Part shown: positions 17,238 through 24,255 of the stretch, piece after piece | How positions within the stretch are numbered: the stretch's first letter is position 1 | Layout: each line of letters begins with the position of its first letter | From: Planctomycetota bacterium | Lineage (GTDB): Bacteria > Planctomycetota > PUPC01 > JACPCR01 | Assembly: GCA_016179685.1 (NCBI GenBank) | Contig: JACPCR010000109.1 | Location: forward strand, 1 to 47,732 | DNA length: 47,732 nucleotides | Direction of reading: 5' to 3' | Notes under the pieces: generated by a model | Told to the model about the DNA's origin: nothing | The model's database searches: none | Seen by the model: only the letters and a program-made list of their open reading frames with translations | Program-made: the position numbers and the translations under genes

Positions 17238-17612
17238 TCACCCTCGGAATCGCTCGAGAACGAATTCGAAGCCGAGGCCATAGGTGTTCTGCTCGTCCAT
17301 CGCCAAAGTCATTTCGGGAAATTTGATCACACGCCATCCGTCCTGCATCGCCTCATGGACGGAGCGGTAGAGGAATTCGCCCCTGGCGTTCAGGGCCTGG
17401 CGGTCGCTGCCTTCCTCGATGATGGACATGCTCAGCGGCGCGCTGACGACGGAATTGCCGGTGGCGTAGACGTAGAGCAGGCTCTGGCGGCGGGCCTTCC
17501 CGGCGTCCGCACCGTCCAGCGACGCCATCACGGCCTCCAGGTCCTCGTCCTTCAAGATTCCGTTTCTTAACTTCTCCCGGCAGATTTCAATCTGCCTTCG
17601 GATGTTTTCCAT
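17238..17612 (-). CDS. Conserved small protein of unknown function (124 aa)
   Basis: 124 residues from an ATG; the frame is open further upstream but antisense to the DUF1501 gene, so I reject that. The first ~35 residues (IRRQIEICREKLRNGILKDEDLE) are helical, followed by a beta-rich half with SLLYVYATGNSVVSAPLSMS, then DGWRVIKFPEMTLAMDEQ and YGLGFEFVLERF at the end. I recognise no named domain. It sits 37 bp downstream of the DUF1501 gene, so it is likely cotranscribed and may work with it. A dispersed repeat lies in the space between. Confidence 0.55.
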   Translation of the reverse strand: MENIRRQIEICREKLRNGILKDEDLEAVMASLDGADAGKARRQSLLYVYATGNSVVSAPLSMSIIEEGSDRQALNARGEFLYRSVHEAMQDGWRVIKFPEMTLAMDEQNTYGLGFEFVLERFRG

Positions 17613-17616
17613 TTGC

Positions 17617-17653
17617 ACCCTTGTCGGGTTACGGCGGGCTTCGCCCGGCTTAA
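17617..17653 (+). repeat. CCTTGTCGGGTT dispersed repeat module
   Basis: CTTGTCGGGTTACGGCGGGC followed by TTCGCCCGGCTTAAG contains a CGGGC/GCCCG hairpin. Related copies are in the second half of the composite repeats at 2298-2410 and 41149-41249. It overlaps the DUF1501 stop codon. Confidence 0.5.
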
Positions 17654-19011
17654 GACACGAGTTCCTGGATGACCTGTCCCTCCTTGGGGACCAGGCGTAT
17701 GGGGCGGCCGCGGGAGGAATAGTTGGTCTTCGAGGGATCGATGCCCAGGGACTTGCAGATGGTGGCGAGGACGTCGGGCGCCGTCTTGGGGTCGCGCTCG
17801 ACGTCCATGCCGTCCCCGCTGGTCTTCCCGACGACGAGTCCGCCGTTGACGCCGCCACCGGCCATGATCATCGACCAGGACCTGGCCCAGTGGTCGCGCC
17901 CGGCGTTGCTGTTGATCTGGGGCGTCCGGCCGAACTCGCCCATCCAGACGATCAGCGTTCGCTCGAGCATTCCCTTGCTTCGCAAGTCCCGGACCAGCGT
18001 CGACAGCCCCTGATCGAGCAGCGCATTGTTCGACTTCACCGAGGTCACGATCGTGTTGTGCATGTCCCACCCGCCCAGGGAGACCTCGACGAAGCGGACG
18101 CCAGCTTCGAGCAGTTTCCGGGCGAGCAGGCAACTCAAACCGAACGAGTTGGTCGTCTCTCTGTTGTTCATCAGGTGGCGGCTGTAGTCTTCGACCAGTT
18201 TCTCCGGCTCCTTCTTGAGGTCGAAGGCTTCCCGGGTGCGCCTGGAATGGATGAGGCGGATGGTTCTCTTGTAAATCGTGTCGTGGGCCGACACCTCCTC
18301 CTTGCCGCGGGTCTTGCCGAAGCTCCGATCCAGGTCCTCGAGGAGTTGCACGCGCTCGAAGAACCGGTCCTTCGAGACGTCGTAGCGCATATGGGCGATG
18401 GGATTCTGGGGATCATTCACCACGAGCGGCTCGTGGTCCACGCCGAGGAAGCCGGCGCCGAAGCTCGGATTCTGGATGCTGATGAAGTTCGGGAGATCGA
18501 AGCCCTCTGGATTCTTCAGTTCGCTGGAGACGATGGCGCCGAGGCTGGGATGCTTGACCGTCCCGGAGGGCGTGTAGCCCGTGTGCATGAGATAGGCGCC
18601 CCGATCATGATTTCCCTCGCCGGTGGACAGGGACCGGATGATGGAGATGTGTTTCATTTCCCGGGCCGTCAGCGGCAGGGTCTCCGAAATCTGGATGCCG
18701 GGCACGGAAGTGGGTATGCCCTTCAGCTCGCCTCCATTGACGTGGCCGGGGTGCGGGTCCCACGTCTCCATCTGAGTCGGGCCCCCGCCCATCCACAAGA
18801 GGATGCACTGGTCGGCCCGGGCGCCCGGCATCCGCGGCAAGGCCTCCGCGGCCCAGAGGTCGGCCCAGTGGCCCACCAGGGCGCCGACCCCGGCGGCGAT
18901 CGAGCCCTTCAGAAAGTCGCGCCGGCAGACGCAGCAGACATCAGTTTCCGTCGGGCCGCCTCCAAAGCCGGGAAAGCGCCGAGGAACACGGATCAGGTTG
19001 GATAGGTTCAT
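17650..19011 (-). CDS. DUF1501 domain protein with Tat signal
   Basis: 453 residues when started at the ATG of MNLSNL (GAGAAG upstream); a TTG seven codons earlier is possible. The signal peptide carries a twin-arginine motif CRRDFLKGSIAAGVGALVG, so export by Tat is expected. DUF1501 is a sulfatase-like alkaline-phosphatase-superfamily family; visible hallmarks are WMGGGPTQMETWDPHPG, GNHDRGAYLMHTGY, ARKLLEAGVRFVEVSLGGWD, WMGEFGRTP and a C-terminal GMDVERDPKTAPDVLATICK. In planctomycetes it is nearly always partnered with DUF1549/DUF1553, as here (next gene upstream). Role in polysaccharide breakdown has been proposed for these pairs, but it is not proven. Confidence 0.9.
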   Translation of the reverse strand: MNLSNLIRVPRRFPGFGGGPTETDVCCVCRRDFLKGSIAAGVGALVGHWADLWAAEALPRMPGARADQCILLWMGGGPTQMETWDPHPGHVNGGELKGIPTSVPGIQISETLPLTAREMKHISIIRSLSTGEGNHDRGAYLMHTGYTPSGTVKHPSLGAIVSSELKNPEGFDLPNFISIQNPSFGAGFLGVDHEPLVVNDPQNPIAHMRYDVSKDRFFERVQLLEDLDRSFGKTRGKEEVSAHDTIYKRTIRLIHSRRTREAFDLKKEPEKLVEDYSRHLMNNRETTNSFGLSCLLARKLLEAGVRFVEVSLGGWDMHNTIVTSVKSNNALLDQGLSTLVRDLRSKGMLERTLIVWMGEFGRTPQINSNAGRDHWARSWSMIMAGGGVNGGLVVGKTSGDGMDVERDPKTAPDVLATICKSLGIDPSKTNYSSRGRPIRLVPKEGQVIQELVS

Positions 19012-19190
19012 GGCATGCTTCTCACTGAACAATCGACTGCGCAGCGGCGAACGTGCTGCCTCACTTCAGACGCCGCTGAACAGCGAAGCTTCGTCTCGAG
19101 TCATGGAACGGCGGCGACCCGTTCGGACAAGACCTTCGAGACTCGAGGAACTCGTGGCCGGAAGTGTTTCTGCGCATCGGATTCCGGATT

Positions 19191-20861
19191 CTAATGGACA
19201 TAGATGAATTCTGTCGTGTTGAGAAGCGCCCAGAAGGCGTCCTCGAACCCCTCTTTGCGCTGGTCCGGGGTCGGCCCCTTCCGGTGGATAGAGTCGAGAA
19301 TTCCCTTCTTTTCCAATGCGGTGGGACGCCGCGACAGGCTTGCCAGGAACATCAACTCGACGCGGTCGTCGTCACTCTTCCGCAGCTTGAAGAGCCGGTC
19401 CAGGTTGCTTCCGGCGTCGACGCGGACGCCCTCGGCGACCATCGGCCCGTTCATCATCAGGAGGCTCTGGGGGATCGTGCCCTGGAAGGACTCGATGACC
19501 TCCTCCTCGTCATTGCCAAAGTTATAGATATAGGAGGCCAGGTAATTGTTCTTCCATTCCCGAAGCCGGCCCGGATGGTGAAACCTCTGCTTCTCGTCCA
19601 TGCCCGTGGCCTGCATCAAGGAATTGAAAAGCTGCTCCGGCGTCATGGGCTTCATGTTCGCGTAGGCGTAATACTCGGCGCCTTCGAACCGCGCATTGCG
19701 AGGCTCGGAGGACCGCTGATAGGCCTTTGAGTTGGCAATCACCCGGTACAAATACTTCAGGTCGTAGCCCTTCTTGATCAAGTCGTCCGCGAGCAGGTCC
19801 AGAAGCTCCGGGTGCGTCGGCGGATTATTCTCGCCCATGTCGTCCACGGGCATGACCAGCCCGCGGCCCAGGAGATGACTCCAGACCCGGTTCACGATCG
19901 CCCTGGCGAACCGCAGGTTTTGAGGGTCGGTCATGATCCTGGCCAGGGACTCGCGGCGGTTATGCAGGGAATCGCTGGCGACTTCCGTGCCGAGGAAGCG
20001 GGGGGCGGCGGTGTCGAATACGGGCTCGCCGGAATTCTGGCCGGAGCCGGGGATGCCGCGGACTTGGTAGCGGACCTCGCTGCTGGTGGCTTCGCTGAGG
20101 GAGTAAGGCCGGTAGGCGTCGCCTCGCATCCCCTCCTGCCGCCTCTGCATGCGGATGAAGAAGGCGGTATAGCCCCAAAAATCCTTCTGTTCCCATTTCT
20201 CGTAAGGGTGATTATGGCACTGGGCGCACTGAATCTGAAGTCCCAGGAAAACACGGGCCGTGTGCCCTGCGGCCTCAGCCGCCTCCGCGTGCCGGACCAG
20301 GTAGTTCACCTCGGCCACCTCGTCCGTCGTCCCCTCGGCGACCAGCAGTTCCCGCACCATCGCATCGTAGGGCTTGTTGGTGATGAAACAGTCTCGCAAG
20401 TAGTTCTCCATCATGCCCCGGTCCGACGCCTCGCTGCTCCGCGAGAGAAGCAGGTTCGCCCAGATCACCGCCAGGTTCTCGGCAAAAAGCGGATGGTTGA
20501 TGTACTCGTCGATCTTCATCTCCCGCTTCTTCGGGTCGCGATCCTTCAGGAAGGACACTACTTCCTCCGCGGGCGGAATTGTCCCGGTGAGGTCCAGGGA
20601 CAGCCGCCGGAGGAACTCGGCATCCTCGGCGTCCTTGGCCGGCATGAACTGGCGGCGCTTCAACTCCGCGTTGACGTGCTCATCGATCTTTCGTGATGAC
20701 CTCAGGTCCTTGCCTCCCTCCCTGGGCAAATCAGCATGGACACACTTCCATTCGGCCGCCGCCAGCAGGAGCACCAGACCGGCCAGAGCCGTCCGCGGCA
20801 ACGCCAAGAGCGGCCGAAGCCCGGATGCTCGGTGCAGAGGACGCCACGGGCGGCGCGTCAT
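19191..20861 (-). CDS. DUF1549 and DUF1553 domain protein, c-type heme-like motif
   Basis: 556 residues; an N-terminal hydrophobic stretch (LAGLVLLLAAAEW) serves as signal or anchor. DUF1549 (~50-260) begins with RRLSLDLTGTIPPAEEVVSF and contains CAQCHNHP, where Cys212-x-x-Cys215-His216 is a heme c binding-type motif, followed by EKWEQKDFWGYTAFF. DUF1553 (~320-540) shows RFARAIVNRVWSHLLGRGLV, TIPQSLLMMNGPMV and a C-terminal FWALLNTTEFIYVH. These proteins are the partners of DUF1501 proteins in planctomycetes. The gap to DUF1501 is 179 bp. If heme is attached, a redox role is plausible, but no function is established. Confidence 0.9.
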   Translation of the reverse strand: MTRRPWRPLHRASGLRPLLALPRTALAGLVLLLAAAEWKCVHADLPREGGKDLRSSRKIDEHVNAELKRRQFMPAKDAEDAEFLRRLSLDLTGTIPPAEEVVSFLKDRDPKKREMKIDEYINHPLFAENLAVIWANLLLSRSSEASDRGMMENYLRDCFITNKPYDAMVRELLVAEGTTDEVAEVNYLVRHAEAAEAAGHTARVFLGLQIQCAQCHNHPYEKWEQKDFWGYTAFFIRMQRRQEGMRGDAYRPYSLSEATSSEVRYQVRGIPGSGQNSGEPVFDTAAPRFLGTEVASDSLHNRRESLARIMTDPQNLRFARAIVNRVWSHLLGRGLVMPVDDMGENNPPTHPELLDLLADDLIKKGYDLKYLYRVIANSKAYQRSSEPRNARFEGAEYYAYANMKPMTPEQLFNSLMQATGMDEKQRFHHPGRLREWKNNYLASYIYNFGNDEEEVIESFQGTIPQSLLMMNGPMVAEGVRVDAGSNLDRLFKLRKSDDDRVELMFLASLSRRPTALEKKGILDSIHRKGPTPDQRKEGFEDAFWALLNTTEFIYVH

Positions 20862-21113
20862 GATGCGTCTCCACTCAAGGCAGGTGCATCCCGCAACCCA
20901 AAAAGACTCGGAAAGGTCCGGTTTCAGGTTTCAGGTATTTCCATCTGCCTCGAACGCCGTTTCGGGGAGTGGGGAAAAATCCCCATCCGGCGTACGAGTT
21001 CATGGGAAAATGAAAGGTGATGAAACGGAGTCCTGCCAGAGCCTGGTTGCCTGGCAGCAGATTCCCGGGGTCCCAATAGATGCATTATAGCCCGCGGCCT
21101 TCGGCCAGCAACC

Positions 21114-23129
21114 TTAGTCGGCCAACTTCGACATCCCGCCTGGGCCGACGGCGTTGACGATGGGAGTGATCCAGGGGCGGCAGAAGGTCTTGCCCAGTTC
21201 GGTCCGCGCTAGAAACCTCGCCGGCAGGGGCGAATGGGCTTCATACGTCCGGGTGAAGGCCGCGCCGGGCTGCGCTGCCCGAAGATGCTCGTCGCGGAAT
21301 CGGGACAGGGCAACAACCTTGGCGTGCAGCGGGCTGCCGTAGGCCGCGGTGGCCACAAAGCAGCCTCCGCCCCCGCCTCCGCCCCCGCTCACGGAATCGA
21401 GTCCGGTATTCTCCACCAGGCTCAACGAGGCCGTCTGTGTCTCGCCCTCCGGAAAGGTGCTGGTCACGGAGACCGTAGTGGGCGATCGGACCAACGAGGT
21501 GGAGGTGACGCTGAAATTCGTGGTGAAATCGCCCGAGGAGATCGTGACATTCGAGGGTACCGAGGCCAGGGACGGGTTGCTCGTGGAAAGAGAGACCGAC
21601 GAGCCGGAGGTGGGGGCCGGCCGCCTCAGGAACACCGTGCCTTGCGCCGTGCCGCCGCTTGTCAGGGTGGTCGGACTCACGCTCAAGATCGGAATGAGTG
21701 TGACGCGGGCCGTGGCGATCTCGAACGTGCCAGCCTGTGGGTTGCCTCCGAGGGCCGGACTGTTGTCCGCCCAGGCCGGGAAGATGCGGTCGTTCAAGAA
21801 ATCCAATCCAGAGTTTTCGCCGTAGTCCAGGCTGTTCGAGGCTGCGGCGGCCCGCGAGCTGCCGGAGGTGACCTGCCCGTTGACGGAGACGCTCGTTCCG
21901 CCGCTCAGGCTCACCGTGGCGAAGAACTGGGCCTCGTCGTTCGCCACGCCGTTCGTATCGCCCGCCGTCCGATCCCCCTTGTCGTTCCGGCAGTCGTACC
22001 AGGACATCGCGGCAACACCCGTCAGTGGATCGACGGCGACTCGGGGCCAGAACTGGCTCTTCGTACCGCCGTCGTCGTTCACCCTGATCGGGCTGCTCCA
22101 GGTCTTTCCGTCATCTTGAGAAAACCGGAGGAGCACGTCGGTGTCGTCGCTCCCGTTGGGAAGCTCATCGGTGTAGACGAGGTAAACGCGGCCTCTTCGG
22201 ACGCCGTTGCTGCGGTCGTAGGCCAGGCCAGGGGCGGCGTTGAGGGCGCGGAAGGGCTGAGCCGGTATGAAGTCGGCGCCTCCCACGTTGGTGGCCGTGA
22301 CGGCCGAGGCCTGGCCGAAGGCGGCGGCGCCGAGGCCATCCGCATCCACGTTCATGAAAATGGTTGCCGGGCCCTCGTTGGAGGGATTGTCGTGATAGGC
22401 CACCATGACCTGGCCCGATGGCCCGATGGCGACCGTGGGAAAGACACCGGTGCTCGAACCGAGCAGGATGGCTGCCCCGCCGAAGGCCTGAAAGGCCCCG
22501 AGGCCGGTGACCGCGGCGCCTGCGGCCGCGATGCCGCCGGCAGTGAAGTCCCTGAACGCCGCCCACACCATGCCGTTCCCGACCCCGAGGGCCGGCCGGC
22601 CGACGGACCCCGAGCCGAGGACGCCCGCGGCCGAGAAGGTGTTCCCCTTGTCGCTGCTCAACAGCACGGCAATCTGGGAGGCATTCTGATTGACATAGGC
22701 CAGCCATAGGTTGCCGAAGTCATCAAACACGCACGCTGGCTGGCAGCACGCGATGGGCAGGCCGTCCGATCCGTCAGCGATGATCCGTGGGGTCCACGCC
22801 GTGCCCCCATCGCGGCTCACCGCGATGAAAATGCCCACCTGAGTCCCCTCACGGCTGGCCGCGGTAAAGAGATTCTGCGGGTCCGCACGATTGACGGCGA
22901 TCGATACGCCCGACTGATTCCCTGAAGAACCGCTGACGTTAATCAGGGAAGCCGCGGAAAGCGTGGGACCAGAACTTACCGTCTGCCCGAGAAGCCCGCT
23001 CGGCCACCCCGCCGCTGCCCATATCGCCGCCGCCAACAGCGGAAAGCAAACGATCCCCGATCTCCGCTGCGGAACATCGGCCTTCAACAGCAGAAATTCA
23101 TGGATCGAGACACACGGTCTGCACTTCAC
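21114..23129 (-). CDS. Secreted BNR/sialidase-like protein with CFI-box C-terminus
   Basis: 671 residues from a GTG with TTTGGGG upstream; the open frame continues into the DUF3187 gene, so that extension is rejected. The N-terminus has a hydrophobic export signal (IVCFPLLAAAIWAAAGWPSG). The middle has several BNR/Asp-box repeats (SRDGGTAWTP, SSDKGNTFSA, SQDDGKTWSS) typical of a sialidase-type propeller. An Ig-like domain follows (LSVSPTTLTSGGTAQGTVFL). The C-terminus has eight glycines, then CFVATAAYGSPLHAKVVALS and FRDEHLR: the CFI-box-CTERM signature, followed by ~55 residues with a hydrophobic end. This C-terminal type is known as a putative sorting or anchoring tail. It is 56 bp downstream of the DUF3187-like gene. 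Confidence 0.8.
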   Translation of the reverse strand: MKCRPCVSIHEFLLLKADVPQRRSGIVCFPLLAAAIWAAAGWPSGLLGQTVSSGPTLSAASLINVSGSSGNQSGVSIAVNRADPQNLFTAASREGTQVGIFIAVSRDGGTAWTPRIIADGSDGLPIACCQPACVFDDFGNLWLAYVNQNASQIAVLLSSDKGNTFSAAGVLGSGSVGRPALGVGNGMVWAAFRDFTAGGIAAAGAAVTGLGAFQAFGGAAILLGSSTGVFPTVAIGPSGQVMVAYHDNPSNEGPATIFMNVDADGLGAAAFGQASAVTATNVGGADFIPAQPFRALNAAPGLAYDRSNGVRRGRVYLVYTDELPNGSDDTDVLLRFSQDDGKTWSSPIRVNDDGGTKSQFWPRVAVDPLTGVAAMSWYDCRNDKGDRTAGDTNGVANDEAQFFATVSLSGGTSVSVNGQVTSGSSRAAAASNSLDYGENSGLDFLNDRIFPAWADNSPALGGNPQAGTFEIATARVTLIPILSVSPTTLTSGGTAQGTVFLRRPAPTSGSSVSLSTSNPSLASVPSNVTISSGDFTTNFSVTSTSLVRSPTTVSVTSTFPEGETQTASLSLVENTGLDSVSGGGGGGGGCFVATAAYGSPLHAKVVALSRFRDEHLRAAQPGAAFTRTYEAHSPLPARFLARTELGKTFCRPWITPIVNAVGPGGMSKLAD

Positions 23130-23185
23130 ACAAGACCCCAAAGGAAACCGGGATGGACCCTCCCGCCGGAAGGCTTCATCCCGGT

Positions 23186-24157
23186 CTACCGCTGATAGAT
23201 AAGATTGATGAACACGGAAACGTCCGACGCGTCCTTGGAAAGCCCGGGGCCCACGGCCAGCTCGAAGGCGAAGCGCTCGCGAGGAAACCATCGCAGTCCG
23301 GCCAGGAGGCTGATCGGCGGGCCGTCGAGTCCTTCAAGGCTGCCCGGCAGATTCCGGAATGCGTTCGGATATGCGAAGAGTTGGCCTCCGGCGGCCAGCC
23401 GGTTCTCGATCACTTCGAACATGTAGGAAATTCCGAGACTGACAGGGTTCTCAAGGTTCGCATCTACCGGAGGAAGAAACAGGTCTTCCTCACCGACGAA
23501 GGTGTAATTGATGTTGAGATGCCAAACGCCCCAATCCAGGTCGAGGCTGCCCAGCAGGCTGACAAAATAATCGACCGCCCCCGAGGAGTGCAGGTCCGAC
23601 TCGTCCCCGAGAACGAATTTCGCTCCGGAGCGCAGGGCGAGGCCGGTGACCTCCCTCCGGCCGCCCCAGAATTGAAACCGCGCCGAGAGCACCGGGTCCG
23701 ACAGCTCGAGGTCGCCTTCCACGCGTCCGAAGGCCTGCTGATTTTCGAAGATGGCCCCCACGTCGCCCGAGTAGGACGTGGCGCTCATTTCCCCGCTCAA
23801 GTCGAGGTAGTTCAACGGCGCCCAGAGCAGCCGGGCCCTCGTTTCGAAAGTTGTGGAGTCCTCATTAAATCCGGAGAGTCCGGAAATCTCATCGAAAGAG
23901 TTGGCGTTGATCTCCGTGCCGACGTCCACCCGTACCGTGCCTTTTTTCTGGGTGACGGCCGATTCCATGCCGGGTATCGCGATCAGGTTGTGCAAGGCGT
24001 CGTTGCCGCCCGCTCGGAAGGGAGCGAGCATCTCCGCCTTGTCCCGGGCCTCGCCGCGAGCGGCCGTGGCGGCCAGCGCCGCTAAAAGGAAAGCAGGAAG
24101 GGACAGCCCACACATCCGGCACGACTTTCCCTTAAAGGCCCGCAGACAACGCCCCAT
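23186..24157 (-). CDS. DUF3187-like outer-membrane beta-barrel protein
   Basis: 323 residues starting at MGRCLRAF; a later start at MCGLSLPAFLL is also possible. The signal peptide is LSLPAFLLAALAATAARG. The mature part begins with LAPFRAGGNDALHNLIAIPG and then alternates hydrophobic/polar strands (LNYLDLSGEMSATSYS, VLSARFQFWGG, LDLDWGVWHLNINYTF, NPVSLGISYMFEV), ending with FELAVGPGLSKDASDV and the aromatic tail YQR typical of outer-membrane barrels. It aligns throughout with 39996-40955. I assign it to DUF3187 by general resemblance, not certainty. It lies 98 bp downstream of the lipoprotein gene and upstream of a CFI-box protein. Confidence 0.65.
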   Translation of the reverse strand: MGRCLRAFKGKSCRMCGLSLPAFLLAALAATAARGEARDKAEMLAPFRAGGNDALHNLIAIPGMESAVTQKKGTVRVDVGTEINANSFDEISGLSGFNEDSTTFETRARLLWAPLNYLDLSGEMSATSYSGDVGAIFENQQAFGRVEGDLELSDPVLSARFQFWGGRREVTGLALRSGAKFVLGDESDLHSSGAVDYFVSLLGSLDLDWGVWHLNINYTFVGEEDLFLPPVDANLENPVSLGISYMFEVIENRLAAGGQLFAYPNAFRNLPGSLEGLDGPPISLLAGLRWFPRERFAFELAVGPGLSKDASDVSVFINLIYQR

Positions 24158-24255
24158 GTGTTTTGGCCCTGAAATAAAACTGGACCCGGCCCTTGAAGTT
24201 CTTCCACGGGCCCGCCTCGATCCCGGCGACATCCTGAGGAGCCCGAGCGAAAAAC

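Noticed and set aside
17602..19005. 467-codon plus-strand frame opposite DUF1501
   Set aside because: Antisense shadow; the DUF1501 translation has family motifs and a Tat signal.
21234..22709. 491-codon plus-strand frame opposite the BNR protein
   Set aside because: Antisense shadow; it lacks any motif, while the minus strand encodes Asp-box repeats and the CFI-box.
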